A stretch of DNA of 64,000 bases from Roseiarcus sp963749715 (GTDB lineage: Bacteria; Pseudomonadota; Alphaproteobacteria; Rhizobiales; Beijerinckiaceae): the NCBI GenBank assembly GCA_963749715.1, contig CAVVNR010000015.1, forward strand, positions 248,001 to 312,000. Direction: 5' to 3'. The notes beneath the pieces are model-generated. The model was not told the DNA's origin and searched no databases. It worked only from the letters and a program-made list of their open reading frames with translations. The position numbers were made by a program, and so were the translations under genes. Below are positions 1 to 9,553 of this stretch, one piece after another. The first letter of the stretch is position 1; each line of letters starts with the position of its first letter.

Positions 1-2
1 TG

Positions 3-1031
3 ATGCTGGGCGACGTCGAGATTCCGATCGTCATCGTCGGTTTTGGGAATGCGGACGACATCGCCAAATGTCTCACGGCGATCGGGGAACAGCGCGACTG
101 TCCCAGGATCGGGGTCTTCATTTGCGAGAATGGCGGGGCCAAGGCTTTCGACACTCTTATCGGCGCCTTGTCCAAGCCCGGCGGTCCATGCGAGGGCGAG
201 GCGGAGACCTTGGATTTCCCCAATTTCTTGCGCACGCGCCGGTTGAGGCTGGCCGCTGCGCCCGTCCCGGTGACCGTCGGCCTGGCGAGGGAGAACCTCG
301 GTTTTCCCGGCGGGGTCAACGCCTGGATTCGGCCGTTGCTCCCCGAACGCGGCTGGATTGGGGTCTGGATACTCAACCCCGACACCTGGCCGCGGCCGCG
401 CGCCCTCGCCGAGCTCATCGACTACGCCGACAAGCGCGGCAAGGGCATGGTCTCGAGCCGGATCATGTTTCCCGACCGGTCGGACATCGCCTCCTCGCGC
501 GGCCTCAAGTTCCGCAAGCTCTCCGCCTCGGAGGCGGGCGTCGACATTTTCGCCCCGGTCTCGCCGCCGCCCGATCCCGACGACGTCGAGCGGCGGATCG
601 ATTCGCCGACCGGGGTCTCGTTCTATGTGACGCGAGCCTGCATCGACCAGATCGGGCTCATGGATGAGTCCTATTGGCTTTATTGGGAGGATTTCGATTG
701 GGGGGTTCGCGCCAAGGCCGCCTGCGGCATCGGCTATGCTCATAATTCCGTCGTCCCGCACATCGGCGGAAGCTCGTCCGGCGCCGTGCGCAAGCGCGCC
801 CAACGCTCGGCTTCCTCCGTCTATCTGAAGAACCGCAACAAGCTTCACTTTGTGCGCCGGCATCATCCGCGCTGGTTTGCGTGGACGGTCCTCGTTTCCT
901 TTCTCAGAAGCGGCGAATTCCTCGCCGCCGGATCGACGCGCAATTTTGTCGCCGCGGTCAAAGGCATCGCCGCCGGCCTGCGCGGCGAAAAAGGCCGCCC
1001 GCAGGTGGCCCCGAATCAGGCGCCCGTTTGA
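3..1031 (+). CDS. Glycosyltransferase family 2 (rhamnosyltransferase-like)
   Basis: This 342-residue protein is a GT-A fold glycosyltransferase that probably adds a sugar to a surface polysaccharide at the inner membrane. The N-terminus (IPIVIVGFGNADDI) is the nucleotide-sugar strand. NPDTWP near residue 126 is the DxD-like metal and sugar-nucleotide site, and LYWEDFDWGVR near 227 is the E-D-x-D-W acceptor motif of WbbL-type rhamnosyltransferases. The ATG shares its A with a TGA at positions 1-3, so it is probably translationally coupled to a gene lying before the window. The sugar specificity cannot be read. It ends 28 bp from the convergent MFS gene. Confidence 0.85.
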   Translation: MLGDVEIPIVIVGFGNADDIAKCLTAIGEQRDCPRIGVFICENGGAKAFDTLIGALSKPGGPCEGEAETLDFPNFLRTRRLRLAAAPVPVTVGLARENLGFPGGVNAWIRPLLPERGWIGVWILNPDTWPRPRALAELIDYADKRGKGMVSSRIMFPDRSDIASSRGLKFRKLSASEAGVDIFAPVSPPPDPDDVERRIDSPTGVSFYVTRACIDQIGLMDESYWLYWEDFDWGVRAKAACGIGYAHNSVVPHIGGSSSGAVRKRAQRSASSVYLKNRNKLHFVRRHHPRWFAWTVLVSFLRSGEFLAAGSTRNFVAAVKGIAAGLRGEKGRPQVAPNQAPV

Positions 1032-1059
1032 CCTTCGACAATTCTCGTCGCCGGCGGCG

Positions 1060-2421
1060 TCAATCGCCCTCGAACCCGTAAACCTCCGGCAAGACGAAGA
1101 TCGCGGCCATGAGCCCGATAAACGGGAAGACCGCCACCAGCAATGTGGCGCTCGCCTGTCCGATCGCAATGAAAATTGACGGAAACAGGAAGATCGCGAG
1201 AAACGACGGCAGCTTGACGAACATATAGGCAAACCCGCTCGCGGTGCCGCGATATTCGGGCTTGGCGACAAGCGAGGGAATCGTCATGCAGTTCGAGGCG
1301 TCCCAGTAGTGACCCCACAACATCGCCGCAGCCGCGAACGGCAGGACGGTCTTGGCGCCGGTGTAGAGCGCGGCAGCCGCGACCAGAAGCGAAACGAACA
1401 CGATCCCGAATCCAGCGATGCTGATGCCTCGATGACCGATCTTCGGCGTAAGCAGCGGCCCGACCCAGCCCGAGATGGCGGCGACCACATAGAGCGCCAT
1501 GGTCACCAGGGTGGTGCCCAGGATCGATGAAACTCCGACCATCACAAACAGCACCGGCAGATAGAAGGCGAATGTCGAGAATTCGCTGCCCTGAGCGAAA
1601 CAGGCGATCCATCCATAGAGCGTCGCCCGCCACCGGATCGGGTCTTTGCGGATGTCGGCGAGAAATTCGCCGGCGCGCGGTTTCGTCACTTCGACGTCCT
1701 GATCAGGCAGCATGTCGAGCGGGTCGTCGTACATTTGGACGGCGACGCGCTTCGCCTCTCGCAGCCGGCCATTGCGGATCAGCCACACCGCGGTCTCCGG
1801 CAGGTCGTGACGCAGGATCAGGATGATGAGGGCGGGCAGCGCGCCGAGCCCGAGGGTTATGCGCCACACCCATTCATGGTCGAGTTTGAAAATCAGGAAC
1901 AATGCGATGACCGCCAGCGTCAAGACCTGGCCGATTGCGAACATGAACTGCCAGCGGTTGCCCATCACCTCCCGCTGGCCCCTGGGCATCGCATCCATGA
2001 TGTAGGCGTAGCCGGTCGAGATGTCGCTGCCGAGCGGAATGCCGAGGAAGAAACGCAGGACCGCAAGGGCCGCGACGCCGGTCACGAAGGCCTGCGCCAG
2101 CGCCAGGACGATGAACATGATCATCGTCGCCAGGAACATAATCCGTCGGCCGATCCGGTCGGTCAGCCATCCGCCGATGAGGGCCCCGACCAATGCTCCT
2201 CCTTGGGTTCCCGCAGCCGCCAGGCCGAGCAAGAGCGGGTCCGGATGATATTGGTCGCGGATGAAAATGAGGACGAAAGCAATGCCGTAGAGATCCCAGG
2301 CCTCGACCAGGATCGAAGCCATCATCAGCCAGCCGGCGCGATTTCCTTGAGGAGAGTAGTTCGCCAACAGATGGCGAACCGCAGCGTCCATGGACGATTT
2401 TTGCGCCGCCACCGTCAACAT
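1060..2421 (-). CDS. MFS transporter, sugar/organic-acid carrier type
   Basis: A 453-residue, roughly 12-helix major facilitator carrier of the inner membrane. The loop GGWLTDRIGRR after helix 2 is the MFS motif A, and a second hydrophobic half follows a hydrophilic central loop near residues 200-240. The open frame extends further 5', but I chose the ATG at 2421 because a near-perfect GGAGGGAGG ribosome site lies 7 bases before it (2429-2437) and the extra residues look non-coding. It lies downstream of the LysR gene on the same strand, so that regulator is a plausible controller. The substrate is unknown. Confidence 0.85.
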   Translation of the reverse strand: MLTVAAQKSSMDAAVRHLLANYSPQGNRAGWLMMASILVEAWDLYGIAFVLIFIRDQYHPDPLLLGLAAAGTQGGALVGALIGGWLTDRIGRRIMFLATMIMFIVLALAQAFVTGVAALAVLRFFLGIPLGSDISTGYAYIMDAMPRGQREVMGNRWQFMFAIGQVLTLAVIALFLIFKLDHEWVWRITLGLGALPALIILILRHDLPETAVWLIRNGRLREAKRVAVQMYDDPLDMLPDQDVEVTKPRAGEFLADIRKDPIRWRATLYGWIACFAQGSEFSTFAFYLPVLFVMVGVSSILGTTLVTMALYVVAAISGWVGPLLTPKIGHRGISIAGFGIVFVSLLVAAAALYTGAKTVLPFAAAAMLWGHYWDASNCMTIPSLVAKPEYRGTASGFAYMFVKLPSFLAIFLFPSIFIAIGQASATLLVAVFPFIGLMAAIFVLPEVYGFEGD

Positions 2422-2503
2422 CGCGTTTCCTCCCTCCGCGGAGCCTGACAGGTCGCGCCGCCTGGCATGACGCCATCCACCCAATACACCGGAATCGCCG
2501 CCT

Positions 2504-3398
2504 TCAGTATCGCCAACGCTGCGCGGAGGTGACCAGGAAATCGCGGAAAGCCTGGACCCGCGCGACGCTCTTGAGCTCCTCGGTATAGACGAGGAAGCAG
2601 TCCATTTCCGGCATGTCTGCCTGCGGTAGCAGCCGTACAAGTCCCAACTCCGGCTGCACGCAATAGTCCGGCAGCACGGCGATGCCCACGCCGTGTTCGA
2701 CCGCATGCGTCATCGCGGCAAGATTGTTGACCGTGATCTGCGGCGTCCTGGGGGTCTTCGGATCGCGCCCGAGGCTCAAGAGCGAATTGAGATCATAGAG
2801 GAGATAAGTCGCCGTCGGCGCGCCGAAAGCGACCAGATGGTGCTGGTCGAGGTCTTCGATCTTGCGCGGTTGCGGGTGTCTTCGCAAATAGTCCGCCGAA
2901 GCGTAGGCGTGAAAATGCACGGTGAACAACCGGCGTCGAAATCAAGTCCGGCTGGCTCGGCTCGCGCAGGCGCAGCGCGACGTCCGCTTCCCGCATCCCA
3001 AGGTCGAGGTCGTCGTCCGACAGCAGCAATTGCAGCTTGATTTCCGGGTAGAGATCGACGAACTCGCCGAGCCGCGGGGCGAGCCAATTGGCCCCGAGGC
3101 CAAGGGTCGTGGTGACCCGCAATTCGCCGTGCGGTTTTTCCCGGCTGTCGATAAGCCGGCTGCGTACCGCATCGAGCTTCAGGACCACGTCGCGGACCGC
3201 CCCGAGCAGCATTTCGCCCTGCTCGGTCAGAATGAGCCCGCGCGCATGGCGATGAAACAGCGGGGCGCCGAGGTCGCTCTCCAGCGCTCCGACCTGACGG
3301 CTCACCGCCGACTGGCTCAGGCCCAGCGTCTCGCCCGCGTGGGTGAACGACCCCGCGTCGGCGGCGGCCTGAAAAACGCGCAGCTTATCCCAATCCAT
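2504..3398 (-). CDS. LysR-family transcriptional regulator, frameshifted
   Basis: The first ~155 codons encode a typical LysR N-terminus: a winged helix-turn-helix (LRVFQAAADAGSFTHAGETL, then SQSAVSRQVGALE) and the start of the effector domain. The frame breaks near 2936. Removing one base there joins it to a second frame (SRRLFTVHFHAYASADYLRRH) that runs to the stop at 2504, giving 297 residues, the usual family length. The conserved sequence on both sides argues for a sequencing indel or a very recent mutation. It lies between trxB and the MFS gene on the same strand. The regulatory target is unknown. Confidence 0.8.
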
Positions 3399-3465
3399 GA
3401 ACGTTTCCCTGCCCGCTTCCGGCTCATTGATCTGCCGCTGTGCTCAGCGTCGCAGCCGCGTCGGC

Positions 3466-4438
3466 TTATTCGGCTGCCGCGCGTTTCGGCTCTCGCGCCG
3501 CAAGCCAGCGCTCGGCCTCGAGCGCCGCCATGCAGCCAAGACCCGCGGCGGTGACCGCTTGTCGGAACACGTCGTCAGCTACATCGCCCGCGGCGAAAAC
3601 CCCCTCGACGCTCGTCGCCGTCGAGCCGGGCGTCGTTTGAACGTAGCCGTTCGACTTGAGTTCGACTTGTCCGCGCACGAGTTCGGTCGCCGGCTCATGC
3701 CCGATAGCGACGAAGACGCCGTCGACCGCCAGGTCGTCGAGCGCGCCAGTGACGACATTCCTAGACTCTGACCCCGGAGACGCCGGGCGGCGTGCCGTCG
3801 CCGAGGACGGCCTCGACGACATTGTTCCACCGGATCGAAACATTGTGGCGCGACGCCAGGCGCTCGCGGAGGATTTTTTCCGCCCGGAACAAGTCGCGGC
3901 GATGCACCACGGTGACATGGGCGGCAATGTTGGAGAGATGCAGCGCTTCCTCAACCGCGGTATTGCCGCCGCCGACGACAACCACCGACTTACCGCGGAA
4001 GAAGAACCCGTCGCAGGTCGCGCACGCCGAGACGCCGAAGCCCTTGAACGCATCCTCGCTCGCGAGGCCAAGCCATTTGGCCTTGGCGCCAGTCGCGAGG
4101 ATGACCGCGTCCGCGGCCAGGGTCCGGCCGCTGTCGCAGCGGATGATGAACGGGCGACGTCCGAGCTCGAGCGTCACCACATGTTCGCCTTCGACACGCG
4201 CCCCGACATTCTCTGCCTGAGCCCGCATCTGCTCCATCAACCAGGGTCCCTGGATCGGTTCGGCGAATCCGGGATAATTCTCGACGTCGGTCGTGGTCAT
4301 CAATTGTCCGCCCGGCTCGAAGCCCGTGAGCACGAGCGGCTTCAAAAGAGCGCGCGCCGCGTAGACCGCCGCCGTGTAGGCCGCCGGTCCCGAGCCGATA
4401 ATGACAATGCGCTCGGTCGTAGTTCTGGACGAAGACAA
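3466..4438 (-). CDS. trxB: Thioredoxin-disulfide reductase, frameshifted
   Basis: FAD/NADPH enzyme that reduces thioredoxin in the cytosol. The FAD-binding GSGPAAYTAAVYAARA lies near the start, the redox pair is the CATC of SACATCDGFFF, the NADPH site is VVVGGGNTAVEEA, and the second FAD motif is VFAAGDVADD. An in-frame TAG at 3761-3763 stops the first part. Deleting one base at about 3763 reads on through RNVVTGALDDLAVDGVFVAI to the stop at 3466 and restores about 323 residues, the normal size. I prefer the TTG at 4438 (a GGGGGT tract precedes it); an ATG at 4528 would add 30 atypical residues. Because trxB is usually important for growth, an assembly error is likely. Confidence 0.85.
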
Positions 4439-4631
4439 TTCGACCCCCGATTTGGGCGTGGCCCCGCGAACCCGCTCGCCGGGCCCTCGCAGCCTCGCCC
4501 TTATATGGGGGTGAAAGTTCGGCGACAACGTCCGCCGCCACTTGCGGTATTCAGCAGAGGGGCGTTCCTGGGGCCCAGTTCAAATGCGGCAGCCGCCATT
4601 CCAAAGCGAACAATTTACCGGGCGCCTCAGC

Positions 4632-4892
4632 TCAATCGGCGGACGGCAACCGGCGCATGACGAACTCGATCTTATCGTCGGCGAGCTCGCGCCAGGATTC
4701 GATCTCGGTCATATAGGCCGCTTTGGGGAAGCGTTCGAACCATTCGCGCGCCTTCTCGCGCGCTTCGCCGCGCGGCAGCCGAAAAGTTTCCCGCCGCCAG
4801 GCGCTGTCGGTTGCGCTGGCGCGTGGACGCCCGCTCCGCCGGCTGGCGACGCGCGCGGCAAGATCGATTGGCTTCTTGGTTCCCGTCGCCAT
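4632..4892 (-). CDS. Small conserved hypothetical protein, 86 aa
   Basis: A basic 86-residue soluble protein with no signal peptide or membrane segment. The N-terminal 40 residues are rich in Arg, Ala and Ser; the C-terminal half (REWFERFPKAAYMTEIESWR) is more ordered and ends FVMRRLPSAD. I do not recognise a functional family. The ATG at 4892 is chosen because residues upstream of it in the open frame overlap the end of the DMT transporter gene and look non-coding. It lies 22 bp downstream of that gene on the same strand, so the two may be co-transcribed. Confidence 0.6.
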   Translation of the reverse strand: MATGTKKPIDLAARVASRRSGRPRASATDSAWRRETFRLPRGEAREKAREWFERFPKAAYMTEIESWRELADDKIEFVMRRLPSAD

Positions 4893-4914
4893 AGCGGCCC
4901 TCGCGGGCGCAAGG

Positions 4915-5895
4915 CTAGCGCGATTTCTCGCCGCTAGGGAGTCGGAAAATCCGTCGCGCGAGACTAGGGTTACCTCGGGCTCCAAGCAGCGCTCGCGGCA
5001 GGCGGCCGTCGATGAAGGCGAGGCCGAGCGCTATCATCGCGAAGCCGAGAAACTGATGCGCCATCAACCGCTCGTGCAAGAATACCGCGCCCAAAATCAC
5101 CGATGTCATCGGGACCAAAAGGGTAACCAGCGCCACGTTGGTCGCGCCGGCGCCGGCGACAATTCTGAAGTAGACGACATAGGCAAGCGCGGTGGAAAAC
5201 GCGGCGATCGCGAACACCGACGCGATGACCGGCATGCTCGGCATCGGCAGCGTCCACGGCTTGTCGATCGCAAGCGCGAGCGGCGCGAGAAACACAGTCG
5301 CAGTCGTCGCCTGGCCGGCGGCGACGTCAATCGGCTTTACGCCAAGAGAACGCATGCGCCGGGCGTAGATGGCGGAGAGCGCATAGGACAGCGCCGCCAG
5401 GAGAACCGCGAGCTCCGCCCACAGATTGATTGTGGTCCTGCCGCTCGACAGGTCCGGACCAAGCAACGAGGCGACCCCCGTCATTCCCGCGACAGTTCCA
5501 AAGACTTTGAGCCGGTCGAGCTTTTCCTCTGTGGTGAGCGCGTGCGCGGCGAGGACGGTGAAGAGCGGCGTCGCGGCGTTGAGGATTGAGGCGAGGCCGC
5601 TCGGCAAATGCGTCTGCCCCCAGGCAATCAGCGCGAACGGCAATGCGTTGTTGCCGAACCCGAGCACGGCAAGCGCCGCGACCGCCCTCATGCTTCTCGG
5701 CGGCGAAACGCCGAGCAGCGGTGCGCACGCCCATAGCAGCGCCGCCGCGAGGCCGACTCGCAGCGTCACCAGGGTCAAAGGCGGGAGCTCCTTGACGGCG
5801 ACGCCGACGAAGAAGAACGATCCGCCCCAGAGCAACGACAAGAGAGCCAGAAGGCCCCATTCGCGCGTCGTCATCGCGCGCTGCGCAATCGCCAT
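4915..5895 (-). CDS. DMT/EamA-family transporter
   Basis: A 326-residue inner-membrane carrier of the drug/metabolite superfamily with two EamA repeats of about five helices each. The first repeat begins LLALLSLLWGGSFFFVGVAV and contains the typical AAALLWACAPLLG and NNALPFALIAWGQTHLPSG segments. The second ends FLHERLMAHQFLGFAMI, where the E-R/P-x-x-x-Q motif is characteristic. Members export metabolites, amino acids or drugs; the substrate cannot be predicted. Translation could start at MAIAQ (5895) or seven codons later at MTTREWG. Its stop is followed 22 bp later by the small 86-residue gene. Confidence 0.85.
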   Translation of the reverse strand: MAIAQRAMTTREWGLLALLSLLWGGSFFFVGVAVKELPPLTLVTLRVGLAAALLWACAPLLGVSPPRSMRAVAALAVLGFGNNALPFALIAWGQTHLPSGLASILNAATPLFTVLAAHALTTEEKLDRLKVFGTVAGMTGVASLLGPDLSSGRTTINLWAELAVLLAALSYALSAIYARRMRSLGVKPIDVAAGQATTATVFLAPLALAIDKPWTLPMPSMPVIASVFAIAAFSTALAYVVYFRIVAGAGATNVALVTLLVPMTSVILGAVFLHERLMAHQFLGFAMIALGLAFIDGRLPRALLGARGNPSLARRIFRLPSGEKSR

Positions 5896-5981
5896 GGTCG
5901 TCTCTTCAGGTTTCCCAAGAAGCCGGGTTTCGACGGCGAGTTAGCGCCCCCGCCCGGGCAGCGTCAGCCCAATTCCTGCGA

Positions 5982-7508
5982 TCAGATTCGCGGGTCGACG
6001 CGCGGAAAGCGGGCTGTCGCTTCCAAATCGTCGAGGTTCATCGAGTTGCGCATGTATTGCCGCGCGGCGTCGCGGAATGGCTGGAAATCCCAGGCGCGAC
6101 TCTCGCCCTTATTAAGCGCGGCGTCGACCAACCGGCGCCGCTGTTGGCTCGCCCGCACGTCGGCGTCCAACGCAGCCAGATTCCAACGCTTCGCGACTTC
6201 GGCGCGAAAGCCAGCGACCAACGCGGCGCACTCAGCTTTGGCCGCCAAATCGTTGGTTTCCCCCGGGTCGCGCTCGAGGTCAAAGAGCAAGTCGGGATCG
6301 GCGGGCGAGTGAATGAATTTGAATACGCCGCGGCGGATCATCACAATCGGCGCAATCGCGCCTTCCGCGAGATATTCGCCGATCGCTTCGTCATGGCCCC
6401 GGCCGCCGCTGAGGTGGGGCGCGAGGCTCCGTCCGTCGATCGCGATGCCGAGCGATTGCGCGTTCCCGCCGGAGATGTCGACCAGGGTCGGCATGAGATC
6501 GACCAGCGAGACGCTCGAAGCGACGCGACGCGGCGCAAACCGGCCTGGACTGGCGATGACCAGCGGGACGCGGCTCGCGCCCTGGAAAAAGCTCATCTTG
6601 TACCAGAGGCCGTGCTCGCCCAGCATTTCGCCGTGATCGCTGGTCAGAACGACGATCGTGTCTTCGGCGACGCCGGCCGAGCGCAGCGCCTCCATCAGGC
6701 GGCCGAGCAGGTCGTCGATATAGGCGATCGCGCCGTAGTAGGCATGGCGGGCGGCGCGCACCTCAGCCTCCGTCACCGGCTCAGCGTCCATGGCGCAAAC
6801 GTGGCGCAGGCGCCGCGAATGCGCATCGGGCGCGTCAGCAGCGCCTCCGAGCGACGGCATGTCGATGTCCGAGTCGCGAAACAGGTCCCAATAACGCTGC
6901 GGCACGGCGAACGGGTCGTGCGGGTGCGAGAATGAGGCGACGAGCAGAAATGGCCGCCGATCCCTGGAGCGCGCTATCTCGAAGATCGCGCGCTCGGCCA
7001 TGAAGGCGGCCTCGTCGTCGAAGTCGAGCTGATTGGTGCGCACGCAAACACCGGCCTGCCGGACCGAGCTCATATTGTGATACCAGGTCGGACGATGCTC
7101 GGGACGGTCCCAGTCCGGTGTCCAGCCGAAGTCGGCGGGATAGATGTCTGTCGTCAGCCGCTCCTCAAATCCATGCAATTGATCGGGACCGCAGAAATGC
7201 ATCTTGCCGGACAGAATGGTGTGATAGCCGCGGCCCCTGAGGCAATGCGCGAAGGTCGGAACCTCCGCTCCGAACTCCGCCGCGTTGTCGTAGACGCGGG
7301 TGCGCGACGGGAGACAACCCGACATGAAGGACGCTCGTGACGGCGCACACAAGGGGCTGTTGCAATAGGCGCTGTCGAATACGACCCCGCTCTCGGCGAG
7401 CGTTTGCAGATTCGGCGCGCGAGTCAGGGCGTGACCATAGATTGGCAGAAAGGCCGGCGCCATCTGATCAGCCATGACGATAAGGATGTTGGGCGTTTCG
7501 GCGGTCAT
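5982..7508 (-). CDS. betC: Choline-sulfatase
   Basis: A 508-residue alkaline-phosphatase-fold sulfatase that should hydrolyse choline-O-sulfate to choline and sulfate in the cytosol. PNILIVMADQ supplies the first metal ligands; CAPSRASFMSG carries the C-x-P-S-R signature whose Cys becomes formylglycine; TSDHGEMLGEHG gives further metal ligands. The C-terminal part (EYLAEGAIAPIVMIRRGVFK, HSPADPD) matches the choline-sulfatase subgroup rather than generic sulfatases. The ATG at 7508 starts directly before the conserved domain. No betI, betA, betB or choline transporter is near, so the released choline must be used elsewhere. A 180-bp gap separates it from the divergent RgpF gene. Confidence 0.9.
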   Translation of the reverse strand: MTAETPNILIVMADQMAPAFLPIYGHALTRAPNLQTLAESGVVFDSAYCNSPLCAPSRASFMSGCLPSRTRVYDNAAEFGAEVPTFAHCLRGRGYHTILSGKMHFCGPDQLHGFEERLTTDIYPADFGWTPDWDRPEHRPTWYHNMSSVRQAGVCVRTNQLDFDDEAAFMAERAIFEIARSRDRRPFLLVASFSHPHDPFAVPQRYWDLFRDSDIDMPSLGGAADAPDAHSRRLRHVCAMDAEPVTEAEVRAARHAYYGAIAYIDDLLGRLMEALRSAGVAEDTIVVLTSDHGEMLGEHGLWYKMSFFQGASRVPLVIASPGRFAPRRVASSVSLVDLMPTLVDISGGNAQSLGIAIDGRSLAPHLSGGRGHDEAIGEYLAEGAIAPIVMIRRGVFKFIHSPADPDLLFDLERDPGETNDLAAKAECAALVAGFRAEVAKRWNLAALDADVRASQQRRRLVDAALNKGESRAWDFQPFRDAARQYMRNSMNLDDLEATARFPRVDPRI

Positions 7509-7688
7509 CGGGCGCAGGTCCTCTGTTCGGCCTTCTACCGCGCGCCGCCTGCCCGCGCCCGTCCTTTTTCCAAGAGCGCGCCCAATTCCGTGTCTGCGGG
7601 CGCGCGTCAGGGATGCGGAAAGCCTTTTCCGAAGCTGGAGATTGATGAATGGCGTCGCTCCCTCTAGGAAGCGCCGCCAGGGACATTG

Positions 7689-8906
7689 ATGCACATCTTT
7701 CGGTTCAATTTCCACCGCGCCTATCGCCTGACGCCAAGCGGCCCGAGGGAAGACAACGCGGTTTCACAGTTACGGATCAGCGGCGACGCGCGGCAACAGA
7801 CCGTGCTCGCGCCCTGTTCGCTTGGCCTCGGCTATTTTGTGATTCCAACCGACGGGACGGTGCGGTCGATCGTGAACGACGACTTTCGCGTCGAAAAGCT
7901 GGGTCTCCTGCTGTCGCTATGGGTGCGACTGCGGTTGTCGCTGCTCTTCAAGAAGAAGAAATATCTGAAGTACGAGGAGTTTTCTTTATTTTCGTTCGGA
8001 CCGAAACCTGAGCGCAAGCGCTTTACAACCTTCACCCAGCATATGTTCAATTTAGGAGTTGCGCTCGACGGCCATCTGGTCATGAGCCACCCCGAGCTTC
8101 TCGAAGGTTGGGCGCCGATAGAGGGCGCCAAGTCTCCGGCCCCGCCCGGTTCGACGCCCGTCGCGGCGATTGTCGCGCATGTCTACTACGAAGACACATG
8201 GCCCGATATCGCCGGAGTCCTTAAGCGTCTGACCATTCCCTTCCACCTGATTGTCACGACTGTGCCGGGACGCGACCGCCTGGTCGGCGCCGTCGCTAGC
8301 AATTTTCCGGATGCGGAGGTCATCCTGACGGAAAATCGCGGCCGCGACGTCCGACCTTTCCTCGAGCTTCTGGAGGCCGGCCGGCTCGACCGGTATCGCT
8401 ACATCTGCAAGGTTCATGGGAAGAAATCGAACGATGGCGGGCGCATCTCGTATCTCGGCGCGCTGTGGCGGCGACGATTGTTGTTCGATCTTTTGGCTGG
8501 ACCCGGGATCGCCAAATCAATCGTGCGTGCGTTCGAGACCGACCCGAGTCTCGGGATCGTCGGCCCGCGCGCCTTTCGCCTCCCGAGCGAAACCTCGCCG
8601 CTCGAACTGTCCTGGGGCAAGACTTGCCCAAGAGTGTTGGAGCTCGCGGCGAAAATGGGCGTCGCGGCGGATAAGTTTCGTCTCGACTTCTACAGCGGGA
8701 CGATGTTCTGGGCCCGCCCGGAAGCGCTGCGGCCGCTCCGCGAGCTACGCCTCTGCCGCGCCTTTCCCGAGGAGCAAGGGCTCTTGGACGGCGGCCTGGA
8801 GCATGCGACCGAGCGCCTGTTCACGACCTCGGCGACCGTCGCAGGATTTAGGCTTGCCGACAGCGATGGATACGCGGTGACGCAGGGGCGCGAAAAAGGT
8901 TCGTGA
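7689..8906 (+). CDS. Rhamnan synthesis protein F (RgpF) family protein
   Basis: About 405 residues. The RgpF domain occupies the C-terminal two thirds: PVAAIVAHVYYEDTWPDIAG, then LTENRGRDVRPFLELL, YRYICKVHGKKS and FYSGTMFWARPEALRPL, all hallmarks of the family, which assembles rhamnose-containing polysaccharide. The first 130 residues are less conserved, with a hydrophobic-basic patch (LGLLLSLWVRLRLSLLF KKKK) that may contact membrane. Start is ATG 7689 (or TTG 7686) behind AGGGA. It may work with the GT2 gene at the window edge, although about 6.7 kb of unrelated genes separates them. Confidence 0.85.
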   Translation: MHIFRFNFHRAYRLTPSGPREDNAVSQLRISGDARQQTVLAPCSLGLGYFVIPTDGTVRSIVNDDFRVEKLGLLLSLWVRLRLSLLFKKKKYLKYEEFSLFSFGPKPERKRFTTFTQHMFNLGVALDGHLVMSHPELLEGWAPIEGAKSPAPPGSTPVAAIVAHVYYEDTWPDIAGVLKRLTIPFHLIVTTVPGRDRLVGAVASNFPDAEVILTENRGRDVRPFLELLEAGRLDRYRYICKVHGKKSNDGGRISYLGALWRRRLLFDLLAGPGIAKSIVRAFETDPSLGIVGPRAFRLPSETSPLELSWGKTCPRVLELAAKMGVAADKFRLDFYSGTMFWARPEALRPLRELRLCRAFPEEQGLLDGGLEHATERLFTTSATVAGFRLADSDGYAVTQGREKGS

Positions 8907-8929
8907 GGTTCGCAATCGAGCCGCCGCGA

Positions 8930-9493
8930 TCACCCGCCCGCCGCGCGCCTATCATGGCGCTGGGCCAACAGGACACAGGCGCGCCGCGCGGCTTCGAGGA
9001 AATCAACCGCGGCGCCGATTGCGCCAGCCTTGCCAGCGCTCGCCACGCGCAAGCCGGCGACGCCCGCCGCCGCCGCCGCCCCCATGTCAGCCTCGCTGTC
9101 GCCGATGAGCACGGCCTCATCCGGACCAAACCCCAAGTCTTGCATCGCCGATCTCACCATTCCCGGCGCCGGCTTGCGGCAATCGCAACCCTCGTCGGGG
9201 CCGTGCGGACAGACGTAGATCGCTTCCAGTCTCAAGCCTTCCGCCGCCAGCATCGACTGGAGCCGGTTATGAATTTGTTCGAGCCGCGTCGCGTCGAAGT
9301 AGCCGCGGGCGATCCCGGACTGATTGGTGATCAAGACGAGTGCAAATCCCGCGTCCCGCAGCAGTCGCAGCCCTTCGATCGCGCCCGGCGCAAACTCGAT
9401 TGCGTCCGGATCGCGCAAGTAGACCTTATCGAGGATGATCGTTCCGTCACGATCGATTAGCGCGACAAGCCTCCGCGCGTCTGATTTGCTCAT
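8930..9493 (-). CDS. gmhB: D-glycero-manno-heptose 1,7-bisphosphate 7-phosphatase-like HAD phosphatase
   Basis: A 187-residue HAD-superfamily phosphatase. The catalytic DRDGT is near residue 14, ITNQSGIARG supplies the second motif, and the zinc-binding loop CPHGPDEGCDCRKP with GDSEADMGAAAAAG is diagnostic of the GmhB/histidinol-phosphatase subfamily. The expected reaction removes the 7-phosphate of a heptose bisphosphate on the route to ADP- or GDP-heptose for lipopolysaccharide or S-layer sugars. The partners gmhA and hldE are not in the window. It converges on the RgpF gene (23 bp between stops), so a shared role in envelope sugars is plausible but unproven. Confidence 0.85.
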   Translation of the reverse strand: MSKSDARRLVALIDRDGTIILDKVYLRDPDAIEFAPGAIEGLRLLRDAGFALVLITNQSGIARGYFDATRLEQIHNRLQSMLAAEGLRLEAIYVCPHGPDEGCDCRKPAPGMVRSAMQDLGFGPDEAVLIGDSEADMGAAAAAGVAGLRVASAGKAGAIGAAVDFLEAARRACVLLAQRHDRRAAGG

Positions 9494-9553
9494 GAACCTA
9501 CCTTAGCCAAGCCGAGAGCGCGGGATACAGGGCATGCGAAGTTCCCAAGACCG

